Assembly: GCA_016790075.1 (NCBI GenBank) | Contig: JAEUPP010000070.1 | Location: forward strand, 1-64,000 | Length of the DNA: 64,000 nt | Origin: Rhodanobacteraceae bacterium | GTDB taxonomy: Bacteria > Pseudomonadota > Gammaproteobacteria > Xanthomonadales > Rhodanobacteraceae | Direction of reading: 5' to 3' | Shown here: positions 44,455-53,686 of the stretch, in pieces | Position numbering within the stretch: position 1 is the first letter of the stretch | Layout: each line of letters opens with the position of its first letter | Position numbers and translations under genes: made by a program | Notes under the pieces: model-generated | What the model was told of the DNA's origin: nothing | What the model saw: the letters and a program-made list of their open reading frames with translations, nothing else | Database searches by the model: none

Positions 44455-45581
44455 AGACGGATGTGCTCATCATCGGCGGCGGTATAGTCGGTTGCGCCAT
44501 CGCCGAACGGCTGGCGCGCGAAGGCATTGCCGCCTGCCTGGTCGAGCGTGATGTCGTCGGCGGTGCGGCGACCGCCGCGTCGATGGGGCATCTCGTCGTG
44601 CTTGACGATGATCCGGAAGAGCTGAGTTTGTCGGCCTATTCCTGCGCGCGCTGGAATGAGCTCGCGGCCTCGCTGCCGGCGGCGGCGGAATATCGCCGCA
44701 TCGGCACGCTGTGGATAGCGCGCACGGAAGCGGAGCTCGCCGAGGCGGAGCGCAAGCGCGAACGTCTCGTTGCAGCAGGTATCGCAGCGGAGCGGGTTTC
44801 GGCGGCGCAACTGCAGGTCCTGGAGCCGGCGCTGGCAGCGACGCTTGTTGGTGGGCTGCGTGTGCCCGCCGACGCGGCCATCTATCCGCCGGTTGCAGCG
44901 ATGTGGCTGGCGCAGCGTGCCATTGATGCCGGCGCGCGGCTTCGCTGCGGCGTGGCCGTTGAAGCCATAGGCGATCGTGAGGTGCTGCTGTCCGATCGCA
45001 GCCGTATCGGCGCGCGTCACATTGTCGTGGCGAACGGCTGTGCCGCACCGGCGCTGCTGCGTGGTGTTCCGGTACGCCGACGCAAGGGCCATCTGCTGAT
45101 CACGACGCGTATGCAGCCGGCGGTGCACCACCAGCTTATTGAACTCGGCTACATGCAGAGCGCACATGGCACGAACACCGAATCGGTTGCATTCAATGTG
45201 CAGCCCCGTGCGACCGGGCAATTGCTGCTCGGCTCTACGCGCCAGTTTGACGACCATGCGAGCGAGGTCACGCCACGCCTGCTGCAACGCCTGGTTGCGC
45301 GTGCTACGGAGTACTTGCCGGGTTTGACGCAAATGACGGCGCTGCGCGCCTGGGCCGGATTTCGCCCTGCCACGCCGGATCACCGCCCGCTGATAGGGCC
45401 CTGGCCGTCCTGCGACGGCGTCTGGCTGGCCTGCGGACACGAGGGGCTAGGGGTGACGACGGCGCTAGGTACGGCCGACCTGCTTGCGGCGCAATTGTTG
45501 GGCCAGGAATTGCCGTTTGATGCCGCGCCCTACGCCCCCGCTCGTTTTGCTGCAAGCAGCGAGCATTGCCATGTCGTCTGA
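44451..45581 (+). CDS. FAD-dependent D-hydroxyproline dehydrogenase, catalytic (DAO-type) subunit
   Basis: The 376-residue protein is a DadA-type D-amino acid oxidoreductase with the FAD-binding [17 protein letters not shown] at residues 9-25 and the C-terminal [15 protein letters not shown] and [18 protein letters not shown] segments. Pathway context points to oxidation of cis-4-hydroxy-D-proline to 1-pyrroline-4-hydroxy-2-carboxylate. In pseudomonads this enzyme works as a complex with small 2Fe-2S and FAD/NAD subunits, which are the next two genes. GTG start overlaps hypE (GTGA). Confidence 0.85.
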   Translation: MKTDVLIIGGGIVGCAIAERLAREGIAACLVERDVVGGAATAASMGHLVVLDDDPEELSLSAYSCARWNELAASLPAAAEYRRIGTLWIARTEAELAEAERKRERLVAAGIAAERVSAAQLQVLEPALAATLVGGLRVPADAAIYPPVAAMWLAQRAIDAGARLRCGVAVEAIGDREVLLSDRSRIGARHIVVANGCAAPALLRGVPVRRRKGHLLITTRMQPAVHHQLIELGYMQSAHGTNTESVAFNVQPRATGQLLLGSTRQFDDHASEVTPRLLQRLVARATEYLPGLTQMTALRAWAGFRPATPDHRPLIGPWPSCDGVWLACGHEGLGVTTALGTADLLAAQLLGQELPFDAAPYAPARFAASSEHCHVV

Positions 45582-45816
45582 AGTGAGGCTGTTCATCGAC
45601 GGTGCCGAGTTCCGTGTACCGGCAGGCATTTCAGTCGCAGCTGCGCTGCGCCACGCCGGTTACGAGGCGACGCGGCGCGCATTCGACGCCAGCCCGCGTG
45701 CTGCCTTCTGCGGCATGGGGGTCTGCTTCGAGTGCCGCGTGCGTATCGATGGTTCGGAGCGACTGGGGTGCCTGGAGCGTGTTACGGACGATATGGACAT
45801 ACGCTGCGATGCCTGA
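45571..45816 (+). CDS. Small [2Fe-2S] subunit of D-hydroxyproline dehydrogenase
   Basis: The protein of 81 residues is a ferredoxin-fold electron carrier. The cluster cysteines are visible as FCGMGVCFECRV plus a later LGCLE. Similar small subunits bridge the two flavoproteins of heterotrimeric D-hydroxyproline and sarcosine-type dehydrogenases. ATG 45571 lies within the end of the preceding gene, and its stop overlaps the next start, so the three subunits are translationally coupled. Confidence 0.87.
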   Translation: MSSEVRLFIDGAEFRVPAGISVAAALRHAGYEATRRAFDASPRAAFCGMGVCFECRVRIDGSERLGCLERVTDDMDIRCDA

Positions 45817-47092
45817 ATTGCGCACGGAAATTCTTGTGATCGGCGCCGGGCCGGCCGGTATCGCCGCGGCGGTCAGCGCCGAACGGGCCGGTGCGCGGGC
45901 GCTGCTGGTCGACATGCAGGCGGAGCCGGGGGGGCAGATCTGGCGCGGGCAATGGGCACGGCCGACCTTGGCGCCGGCACGGCAGTGGCTGGACGCGCTG
46001 CGCGGTTCGCCGGTGGATGCGCGTTACGGCTTGCGCCTTGTTGATTTTGCCGAGCCCGGCCTGGCCGTATTCGACACGGCTCAGGGCGCGGTGCGCGTGC
46101 GTTGCGAGCGTCTCGTTATCGCAACGGGCGCGCGCGAACGGCAGTTGCCGTTTCCTGGTTGGACCTTGCCCGGAGTATTCGGTGCGGGCGGCCTGCAGGT
46201 GCTGGTGAAGAACGGATGGCCCGTCAAAGGTCGCCGCGTCGTCGTCGCCGGCAGCGGTCCTCTGCTGCTGGCTGCGGCTGCGACGCTGCGTGCGGCCGGG
46301 GCCGAAATCGCCTGCATTGCAGAACAGCGTCGCACGCGCGATCTGGCACGCTTCGCGCTGTCGCTGGCGCCGAACCCGGGCAAATGCCTGCAGGCCGCGA
46401 TCCTGCGCACGAAGCTGGCCGGTGTGCCGTATCGTCGCAATGCCTGGGTCGAGCGTGCCGACGGCGCTGGGCGTGTCGAAAGCATTTGCCTGCGCCGCGG
46501 CGCGCGCAGTGAGCGCATTGAATGTGATGCGCTCGCGGTCGGTTTCGGTCTGGTGCCGAATACCGAGATCGCGCGTCTGCTCGGTTGCGCACTGCACGAT
46601 GGCGCTGTCGTCGTTGACGAGCATCAGCACAGCAGTGTGCCGGGGGTCTACTGCGCGGGCGAAATCTGCGGTATCGGTGGCGTGGACCAGGCGCTGGTGC
46701 AGGGCGAGATCGCCGGGCGTGCGGCAGCCGGGGCTGCGACCGCGTCGTTCAGGTTGAACATCGCGCGTTCGCGCAGTGCCCATTTCGCCCGGGCATTGCG
46801 TGATGCATTCGTGCTGCGCGACGAGCTGCGCAACCTCGCAGGCGACGATACGCTGCTTTGCCGTTGTGAAAATGTGACATTTGCTCAGGTCCGCGGCTGC
46901 CGCAGTCAACGCGAAGCACGCCTGCATGCACGTCTGGGTATGGGCCACTGCCAGGCGCGCATCTGCGGTGCTGCCGGCGAATTCCTTTTCGGCTGGGATG
47001 CGGAGGCGACGGTGCGTCCGCCGCTTGCGCCGTCCCGGCTGTCCTGTTTCACCGTTGTCCGTTCCGAATCCACTCGACAGGAATCTCCATGA
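45809..47092 (+). CDS. FAD/NAD(P)-binding subunit of D-hydroxyproline dehydrogenase
   Basis: The 427-residue pyridine-nucleotide-disulfide-type flavoprotein has GAGPAGIAAAVSAERAG near the N-terminus, the second nucleotide fold VVVAGSGPLLLAAAATLR, and PGVYCAGEICGIGGVDQALVQG for FAD. The C-terminal part carries a BFD-like cysteine set (CRCENVT, CQARICG) that may bind a further cluster. Together with the two previous genes it forms the heterotrimeric dehydrogenase of hydroxyproline catabolism. The start overlaps the 2Fe-2S gene by eight bases, and the stop overlaps the deaminase gene by four. Confidence 0.86.
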   Translation: MPELRTEILVIGAGPAGIAAAVSAERAGARALLVDMQAEPGGQIWRGQWARPTLAPARQWLDALRGSPVDARYGLRLVDFAEPGLAVFDTAQGAVRVRCERLVIATGARERQLPFPGWTLPGVFGAGGLQVLVKNGWPVKGRRVVVAGSGPLLLAAAATLRAAGAEIACIAEQRRTRDLARFALSLAPNPGKCLQAAILRTKLAGVPYRRNAWVERADGAGRVESICLRRGARSERIECDALAVGFGLVPNTEIARLLGCALHDGAVVVDEHQHSSVPGVYCAGEICGIGGVDQALVQGEIAGRAAAGAATASFRLNIARSRSAHFARALRDAFVLRDELRNLAGDDTLLCRCENVTFAQVRGCRSQREARLHARLGMGHCQARICGAAGEFLFGWDAEATVRPPLAPSRLSCFTVVRSESTRQESP

Positions 47093-47988
47093 GCACCATC
47101 TGGCAAGGCGTATTGCCCGCCATCACTACTCCGTTTGACGCTGATCTCGCGATCGATCATGCCTTCGTGACCCGGCATGTGCGCTGGCTTATCGACCATG
47201 GCTGCATGGGCATCATTCCCTGCGGTTCGCTGGGCGAAGGCGCGACCTTGTCATTCGACGAAAAAGTGGCGCTGATCAAGACCTGCGTGGCCGCGGCTGA
47301 AGGTCGCGTGCCGGTGATTCCAGGCATAGCCGCGCTGTCGACCGACGAAGCCGTGCGCCTGGCCAAAGCCAGCGCCGAGGCGGGCTGCGGCGGTCTCATG
47401 GTGCTGCCGCCCTATGTCTATTCCAGCGACTGGCGCGAAATGAAGGCGCATGTGGCGGCAGTCATCGGCGCAACCGCACTGCCCTGCATGTTGTATAACA
47501 ATCCACCCGCCTACAAGACCGATTTCAGCGCCGCGCAAGTCGCCGAACTCGCCGCGGAACACACCAACCTGCAGGCGGTGAAGGAATCCAGCGGCGACTC
47601 GCGCCGCGTGACCGCTCTCGTGGCGCTGCTGGGTCAGCGTGTGCGTGTCGGTGTGGGCCTCGACGACATGGTCTGCGAAGGCGTGGCCGCCGGTGCGGAA
47701 TTCTGGGTCGCCGGCACGGTTAACGCGCTGCCTAAGGAATCGGTCGCGCAATTCGAGCTGGCCAAGGCCGGCCGCTGGGGCGAGGCCCAGGCGCTGTACC
47801 GCTGGCACCTGCCCCTGCTGCGTCTGGACACCGTCGTGAAGTTTGTGCAGCTGATCAAGCTGATTCAGCAGGAAGTGGGCATGGGCCATGAGCGCGTACG
47901 TGCGCCGCGCATGGAGCTGGTCGGCGCCGAGCGGGACGAAGCGCTGGCGATCATCCGTAAGGCTCTGCGCGAGCGACCGGCAGTCTGA
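47089..47988 (+). CDS. 1-pyrroline-4-hydroxy-2-carboxylate deaminase (DapA family)
   Basis: This class I aldolase-fold enzyme (299 residues) converts the dehydrogenase product to 2-oxoglutarate semialdehyde with loss of ammonia. The Schiff-base lysine is Lys165 in QAVKESSGD, and the substrate-site CGSLGEGATLS and LYNNPPAYKTD segments are visible. Sequence alone would allow another DapA-family reaction; the operon makes the assignment. The ATG overlaps the previous stop (ATGA). Confidence 0.87.
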   Translation: MSTIWQGVLPAITTPFDADLAIDHAFVTRHVRWLIDHGCMGIIPCGSLGEGATLSFDEKVALIKTCVAAAEGRVPVIPGIAALSTDEAVRLAKASAEAGCGGLMVLPPYVYSSDWREMKAHVAAVIGATALPCMLYNNPPAYKTDFSAAQVAELAAEHTNLQAVKESSGDSRRVTALVALLGQRVRVGVGLDDMVCEGVAAGAEFWVAGTVNALPKESVAQFELAKAGRWGEAQALYRWHLPLLRLDTVVKFVQLIKLIQQEVGMGHERVRAPRMELVGAERDEALAIIRKALRERPAV

Positions 47989-48042
47989 ACAAGCTGGCCG
48001 CGGCGCACCGAGAACGCGGCCTGGCCTTATCCCGAATTTCTG

Positions 48043-49626
48043 GTGGGTGTATCCGTGTATACGATTACTGGTTTTTCCCTTGTGGCCGGTGCCGCTGGTG
48101 AACGTGGCGGCGCGCTGTTCCATGGTGTCGATCCGTCGACTGGCAACGTGCTGGTGCCAGCCTTCCACAGCGCCACCGGTGCCGATATGGAACGCGCCGT
48201 GCAGCAGGCTGTTGCGGCCGCGCCGGAACTCGCGGCGCGCGGTGGTGCCGCGCGCGCGGCGCTGCTGCGCGCCATCGCCGACGAGCTTGAGCTGGCGCGA
48301 GCGGATCTGGAGCAACTGGTGCCTCTGGAGACTGCCTTGCCGGCCGCGCGCGCCAGCGGCGAGCTCGGACGAACCCTGGGCCAGTTGCGCCTGTTCGCCG
48401 ACGTGGTCGAAGAGGGAAGCTGGGTCGATGCGCGTATCGACCACGCCAATCCGCAGCGGCAGCCGCTGCCCAAGCCCGATATACGTTCGATGCGCCGGCC
48501 CCTGGGCCCCGTGGTTGTATTCGGCGCGAGCAATTTTCCGCTGGCTTTTTCGGTTGCCGGCGGCGACACCGCCAGTGCGCTTGCTGCGGGCTGCCCGGTG
48601 ATCGTCAAGGCGCATCCGGCGCATCCGGCGACGAGCGAGCGGGCAGGTGCCGCGGTTGCCGCAGCCGTTGCGCGCTGTGGCTTTCCGCCAGGAACCTTCT
48701 CGCTGCTGTTCGATGCAGGGCATGCGGTAGGTGCGGCGTTGGTGCGACATCCGGCGATTTGCGCAGCGGCCTTTACCGGGTCGACGGCCGGCGGCCGTGC
48801 GCTCATGGACCTGGCGGCGGCGCGCCCACGACCGATTCCGGTGTTTGCCGAAATGGGCAGCATCAATCCGGTATTCGTGCTGCCGGCTGCATTGGCTGCG
48901 CGCAGCAGCGCCATCGCCGAGCAACTGCATGCCTCGGTGCAACAGGGTGTCGGCCAGTTCTGCACCAGTCCTGGCGTCATCGTGGTGCCGCAGGGCAGTG
49001 ACGGCGACGCGCTGCGCGCATCGCTGCAGGAGCGGTTTGCCGCTTCTGCCGCCGCGACCATGCTGACCGCGGCCATCGCCCAGCGGCATGCAACCGGCGC
49101 GGCGCATCTGGCGCGCTGTGAAGGTGTCAGCGCATTGGTCGCGCCGGCACAGCCTGATGGCATGGCGCAGCCATGCCTGTTCGAGGTCGACGCTGCGCGC
49201 TTCATAGCGGATGCGGCGCTGCAGGAAGAAGTCTTCGGTCCCACCAGTCTGCTGGTGCGCGTGGCCGATACGGCGCAGGCGCTAGCGCTGGCCGCGGCGC
49301 TACCGGGCCAGCTGACGGCTACCTTGATCGCTGATGCCGGCGACAATGCCAGTGCCGCTGCACTGGTCGATGTGTTGTCGAATGTGGCTGGCCGCGTGCT
49401 GATGAACGGCGTGCCGACCGGAGTCGAAGTCTGTGCGGCAATGGTGCATGGTGGTCCGTATCCGGCGAGCTCTGCAGCCCAAAGCACCTCGGTCGGCACT
49501 GCTGCGATCGAACGCTTCGCGCGTCGTGTCTGCTACCAGAACCTGCCCGATGCCTTGCTGCCGCCAGCGCTGCAGGAAGCGAACCCGCTACAGATCTCGC
49601 GCCTGGTCGACGGCGTACGCCGTTGA
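48043..49626 (+). CDS. 2-oxoglutarate semialdehyde (2,5-dioxovalerate) dehydrogenase
   Basis: The last pathway enzyme oxidises the semialdehyde to 2-oxoglutarate. The 527-residue aldehyde dehydrogenase has catalytic Cys307 in GQFCTSPG, general base Glu270 in FAEMGSINP, and the FGASNFPLAFSVAGGDTASALAAG cofactor region typical of this subfamily. The GTG at 48043 is the first start in frame and has no clear ribosome site; GTG 48055 is an alternative. It lies 54 bases after the deaminase gene. Confidence 0.9.
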   Translation: MGVSVYTITGFSLVAGAAGERGGALFHGVDPSTGNVLVPAFHSATGADMERAVQQAVAAAPELAARGGAARAALLRAIADELELARADLEQLVPLETALPAARASGELGRTLGQLRLFADVVEEGSWVDARIDHANPQRQPLPKPDIRSMRRPLGPVVVFGASNFPLAFSVAGGDTASALAAGCPVIVKAHPAHPATSERAGAAVAAAVARCGFPPGTFSLLFDAGHAVGAALVRHPAICAAAFTGSTAGGRALMDLAAARPRPIPVFAEMGSINPVFVLPAALAARSSAIAEQLHASVQQGVGQFCTSPGVIVVPQGSDGDALRASLQERFAASAAATMLTAAIAQRHATGAAHLARCEGVSALVAPAQPDGMAQPCLFEVDAARFIADAALQEEVFGPTSLLVRVADTAQALALAAALPGQLTATLIADAGDNASAAALVDVLSNVAGRVLMNGVPTGVEVCAAMVHGGPYPASSAAQSTSVGTAAIERFARRVCYQNLPDALLPPALQEANPLQISRLVDGVRR

Positions 49627-49637
49627 AGTGCGAGGCG

Positions 49638-50963
49638 CTATTTCACCCGCCGCCCGTGTTTGATCACGATGTCGACGCGCTGCAGTAACGCGATATGGCG
49701 CAGCACGTCGCCCCGTACGGCGATGATGTCGGCATACTTGCCCTCGGCCACGGTGCCGTAGTTCTTGTCGGCCTTCATCGCCACCGCGGGCCAGTAGGTC
49801 GCCGCTCGGATCGCATCCATCGCGGGTACATTCAGGTGGTTCACCCAGACTTCGAGTTCGTGCCAGGTGCTGTCGCTGTGGAATTTCATCGGAATTCCGG
49901 AGTCGGTACCGACAAGCAGCAAAGCACCGCTCTCGCGCAACTGGTTGAATTTCGTCCGCAGCGTCGGCCAGCGTTGCGGTGTCTGCTGGAAATACGAGAT
50001 GCGTTCCGGCTGGGCGAGCGAACCGCGGATGTCGGCGACGATGTCGGCCGGCAACCCCTCGTGCCAGCGCGTATCGTCGATGTGCTCGTGATGCTTCACG
50101 ACGTAGGGAAAGTTGTACAGACCTTCAATCGTCGGCGTCCAGAACAGCGGGCCTGCTGCCATGTTCGCTGTGCGCTCGCGCAGTGCGGCGATGACGTCAT
50201 CGGGATAACGCGGTGCCGCGGCGAGTCCGGTATGTTCCAGGCAGTCGGCGCCATATTTGAGCGCGCGGCGGATTTCCTCGGGACGGTGTGCGTGTGCGAC
50301 TACGGGCTTGCCGCGCTTGTGCGCCTCGTCGATGACGGCGGCGACTTCTGCTTCACTCATCTGATCCTGGTCGATGAGCTTGATCACATCGACGCCAGCG
50401 TCGGCCAGACGCCTGACCTGGACGCGCGCCTCGGCCGGCGAAGCGACACCCCAACGGAACGCCTCGGTGCCCGGATAAGGCTTCTTCTGGATGAACGGGC
50501 CGGATACGAACAGCGTGGGCCCCTCGATTTCGCCACGCCGTATCGCATCCCGCACTGCAATTGAATCCGCCAGCGGTGCGCCGAGGTCGCGCGCGCCGGT
50601 AACCCCGGCATGCAACAGCTGCCGTGCCGAGGCCGGCATGATGGTGTCACGCAGACGGCCAATGTAGGTCTTGTCCCAATGCGCGTAGTCGGCGTGGCCA
50701 TTGATCATCAGATGCACGTGCATGTCCCAGAGGCCGGGAAGCACACTCATGCCTTCGGTCGAAACGATCTCGGCGTCAGCGGGTATCGTGACCTCACCCT
50801 GGCGTCCGACCCGGATTACGCGTTCCCCCTCGATGAGTACTACGCTGTCCTCTATCGGTTCGCGCAAGCTGCCGTCGATCAGCGTGCCGCCGATCAGCGC
50901 CAGTGTCGCCGCTTGAATCGGTGCAGCGGCAAGGGCGAGCAGGGCGGCAGCTAGGGCTTTCAT
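49638..50963 (-). CDS. Exported metal-dependent amidohydrolase (imidazolonepropionase/Xaa-Pro dipeptidase-like)
   Basis: The 441-residue protein has a signal peptide (MKALAAALLALAAAPIQA) and an amidohydrolase fold: metal site LWDMHVHL near residue 90, carboxylated-lysine candidate in VDVIKLIDQ, then VVAHAHRPEEI, DCLEHTG and the metal aspartate LVGTDSGIP. Relatives in this subgroup act on dipeptides or on ring amides. Sitting convergent to the hydroxyproline operon, a peptidase acting on collagen-derived peptides is attractive but unproven. GGAG precedes ATG 50963. Confidence 0.82.
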   Translation of the reverse strand: MKALAAALLALAAAPIQAATLALIGGTLIDGSLREPIEDSVVLIEGERVIRVGRQGEVTIPADAEIVSTEGMSVLPGLWDMHVHLMINGHADYAHWDKTYIGRLRDTIMPASARQLLHAGVTGARDLGAPLADSIAVRDAIRRGEIEGPTLFVSGPFIQKKPYPGTEAFRWGVASPAEARVQVRRLADAGVDVIKLIDQDQMSEAEVAAVIDEAHKRGKPVVAHAHRPEEIRRALKYGADCLEHTGLAAAPRYPDDVIAALRERTANMAAGPLFWTPTIEGLYNFPYVVKHHEHIDDTRWHEGLPADIVADIRGSLAQPERISYFQQTPQRWPTLRTKFNQLRESGALLLVGTDSGIPMKFHSDSTWHELEVWVNHLNVPAMDAIRAATYWPAVAMKADKNYGTVAEGKYADIIAVRGDVLRHIALLQRVDIVIKHGRRVK

Positions 50964-51121
50964 AGGCGGACTCCGCGCAACGGAGTCCGATTCTCTGTCG
51001 CATTGGCCGCCCGCGGCAATGCCGCGGCGGTGAGTGTGGGCCATTGTTCGCCGTGTTGCTGGTGGCGCCACTCGCGACACTGATGCGAGGTAACCTGCCA
51101 CGCCCCGCAACAGGCGTCGGT

Positions 51122-52870
51122 TCAGTTCGCGGCGTCGTAGCTCAGCAAGTCGAAACTCAACGCGTCGTCCGGATTTTGCGACAGCGAGACCTGGCGTGCG
51201 ATGAAGATGTATTGCTTTTTATCCACAAGCCTGTTGGTCATCATTGCCTCGGTTCTCGGGTCGGCGTAAACCAGAAGATTGCGGCCATCGTCGCTGACCA
51301 CGTGCATCGGCGCGCCTACGCTCTGCAGGTGTGGGTCATTGATCCATTTGGCCTGACTGCTTGCGCCCACATCGCGAGTGGCGAGCTTGCCCTTGATCTT
51401 GACGATCTTGCGCCAGGTGGGGTCATCCTCTGGCTCTATGCTGGCGCCTTCCATCTGGGCCTTTGCCGTTTCCTCAAATTTTTTCATCAGCTCAGGCAAA
51501 GACTCATAACGGATGGAAAAGTCCCAGTGCGAAGTGTTCGCGGCGATATGTTCTGCCGCGGCAAACGCCATTTCAGTCTGACTGTCGTTGCAGACACCCC
51601 TGCAGTACGGCATGCCGATCTCGATGAAGCTCATGAGTCGATCACGTTCGAGGTCGATGTAGTCGCGCATCTCGAGCCGTATGCCGGCACCCATGGCGAT
51701 ACCGACCTGCTTCTCGTTCGGCGCAATTACCAGCACCGCGCCGTTGCCCACATCGAGTTTGCCGACACGTAGCTGACGCAGCATGGCGTAGGCGTAGTCA
51801 TCACCACTGAGGCCATGCAGACTCCTGGCGATGATGGTGGTGATTTCGATCTGGTTCCTTTCGGCCAGGGCGTACATCTGTTTCTCGAAGCGGTCGCGGG
51901 TCGCGGCATCAAGCACGCCGAGTTCGTCGATCACGAATTTGCCGAACTTTGCCGGCAACGCATCTATGCTTGGTGCCGGCAAGACGTCCAGCGCTGGCCG
52001 AGCAGGGGCGGATTCGCCCGGGCTTGCTCCGCCGCCAATTGCAAGGTTGCGGACGTCGTTGCTGTTGCTGGCGGCCGGCGGCGATGCCGGCGTTGCTGCC
52101 GTAGTGGTTGTTGCCGTATCGACTGTCGCGGTCGCGGATGCCACCGGGGCTGTCGCCACCTTGCCTTTTCCGCAGTCGGCGCCTTGCTGCGCGCAGGCTT
52201 GTTCCCAGCCTTCGGCGATGGCGCGCGCACGTTTGCCGCGCCCCGGGTGTGTGGCGCCATCGGCTTCGGGGACCAGTGTATTCATCGCTTTCTGGGCATC
52301 GGCCAATGCAGCGCCCATCTTGTGCAATACGAAACCTGAGAATTTGTCGGCCTCAAGTTCGGTCGGCGGCTGGCTGCCCCCCGGTTGGATGGTGTGCCCC
52401 GAGAGATGGTGGCCGATCTCATGCGCCATGATTGAAATCGGTGCCCAGTCGTTGGCGGCAGTCGCGGATTTCACCTGGGCAAAGAACGACTCGTTGTAGG
52501 CGATCACACGATGCGGCAATTGATCCTTGCCGATCAGGATTACGGCCGCGGCATTCGGCACTTCCGCGGTGGCGATGACTTCGAAGTTTTGTGGCAGGCC
52601 GGTGTAGCGCATGATCTCCGACACGATCTGCGCACCCGCGCCGCGTTGTCGATCGGCCATGCCATGTGCATTTATTTTGACGGGGGCGCCGTCATAGGAG
52701 CAGGCCTGCAGGTTCGCGGTGATTTCGTTGATCAGTGCCTGTTCGTTCATGGGCTTGCTGTCGCTCGCCGCAACGCTGGCGGGATGCGTATCGTTGGCTG
52801 TCGAACCGCTGCAGGCCGACAAGGCGGCAGACATGGCAATTGCCAGTGCAGTGCGTAGGGGAAATTGCAT
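51122..52870 (-). CDS. Lipoprotein fusing an HExxH peptidase domain to a TPM domain
   Basis: The 582-residue protein starts with a lipoprotein signal (LSAC, Cys20). The N-terminal domain has an HEIGH zinc motif at residues 150-154 and ELEADKFSGF near 171, an M48-like pattern for a zinc peptidase. A low-complexity Ala/Thr/Pro linker (about 235-300) leads to a TPM (YgcG-type) domain (about 305-440), recognisable as DELGVLDAATRDRFEKQMYAL, TIIARSLHG and GAVLVIAPNEKQVGIAMG. A further C-terminal region of about 120 residues is unassigned. It likely sits on the periplasmic membrane face. The substrate is unknown. It is followed by no gene on its strand until 50963. Confidence 0.8.
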   Translation of the reverse strand: MQFPLRTALAIAMSAALSACSGSTANDTHPASVAASDSKPMNEQALINEITANLQACSYDGAPVKINAHGMADRQRGAGAQIVSEIMRYTGLPQNFEVIATAEVPNAAAVILIGKDQLPHRVIAYNESFFAQVKSATAANDWAPISIMAHEIGHHLSGHTIQPGGSQPPTELEADKFSGFVLHKMGAALADAQKAMNTLVPEADGATHPGRGKRARAIAEGWEQACAQQGADCGKGKVATAPVASATATVDTATTTTAATPASPPAASNSNDVRNLAIGGGASPGESAPARPALDVLPAPSIDALPAKFGKFVIDELGVLDAATRDRFEKQMYALAERNQIEITTIIARSLHGLSGDDYAYAMLRQLRVGKLDVGNGAVLVIAPNEKQVGIAMGAGIRLEMRDYIDLERDRLMSFIEIGMPYCRGVCNDSQTEMAFAAAEHIAANTSHWDFSIRYESLPELMKKFEETAKAQMEGASIEPEDDPTWRKIVKIKGKLATRDVGASSQAKWINDPHLQSVGAPMHVVSDDGRNLLVYADPRTEAMMTNRLVDKKQYIFIARQVSLSQNPDDALSFDLLSYDAAN

Positions 52871-52894
52871 GGAATTTTCCGGATGAATGTTCAG

Positions 52895-53677
52895 TCAGCC
52901 CGTGAGTTTCGCGAGCACGAGTTTGGCGATGAGCATGGCGTAGAGCCGCGTAAGCACCCATTTGACGACGACGAAGGCCGCGACGGCGACGATCAGCCGC
53001 AGCCAGCTCCGCCAGCCGGTGACCGCAAAGAACTGATGGAAGGCGAGCATGACGATGCCGGCTTCGGCCACGTCCATGTAGATCGCGGCCGAAGCCTTGT
53101 GTGTCGCGAGAAACTCCGGCGCACGCCAGACCAAGGTGGGCAGCAGGTTGACGATGCTGGCGACGATGATCAGAAAATGAGCGTAGGTCGCGAGCACCAG
53201 ATGCTCGGTAAGGTTGTAGGGCTTGCCCCAGCGCATCACGCTCATGGACGCTGCGCTGATCGCCACGATGCCCAGTGAGAACGACCAGTTGCCATAGCTC
53301 CTGATCAGGCTCATGGCCTTGGACAAGGATGCGTCCCGCGAGTCGAGGTAATTGGTCTGGGAAAGCACCAGCAGCAGAACGCCGATGGCAATCAGCAACA
53401 GCTTGAGCGGATGCTCATGCCGCTTGCGAACGCCCATGACGAAGTCGCGTGCGACATGCCCTGGATGACGCAGCAACCGCCAGGCCGCCTTGACGGCAGT
53501 GAACTCGAACAAGCGGTATTTTTGCCAAGCCTCGTTGCCGATCGCCACCACATCGAGCCGCTTCGCGCGCTGTTGACCGCAGGCGCTGCAGTAGTTGCCG
53601 GCGAGCGGCATTTGGCAGTTATGGCAAATGGCGGCGGCAAAATGCGCAGCCATAGGGTGGGCTGAGTTCGGCGGCAT
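52895..53677 (-). CDS. DUF3667-like membrane protein with N-terminal zinc ribbon
   Basis: The 260-residue protein starts with a zinc-ribbon pair (CHNCQ, CSACGQQR at about residues 18-35), then a conserved region with HPGHVARDFVMGVRKRHEHPLKLL, and about five membrane helices. This matches DUF3667, whose function is unknown. ATG 53677 and ATG 53653 are both possible starts and neither has a clear ribosome site. It lies 24 bases upstream of the fusion lipoprotein gene on the same strand and nine bases after the secreted-protein gene, suggesting a three-gene unit. Confidence 0.8.
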   Translation of the reverse strand: MPPNSAHPMAAHFAAAICHNCQMPLAGNYCSACGQQRAKRLDVVAIGNEAWQKYRLFEFTAVKAAWRLLRHPGHVARDFVMGVRKRHEHPLKLLLIAIGVLLLVLSQTNYLDSRDASLSKAMSLIRSYGNWSFSLGIVAISAASMSVMRWGKPYNLTEHLVLATYAHFLIIVASIVNLLPTLVWRAPEFLATHKASAAIYMDVAEAGIVMLAFHQFFAVTGWRSWLRLIVAVAAFVVVKWVLTRLYAMLIAKLVLAKLTG

Positions 53678-53686
53678 CGGAGATGG

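Noticed and set aside
47251-49107. Minus-strand open frame of 618 codons opposite the hydroxyproline genes
   Set aside because: It lies opposite two strongly supported enzymes (DapA-family deaminase and aldehyde dehydrogenase), shows Arg/Gln/His-rich antisense composition and has no ribosome site.
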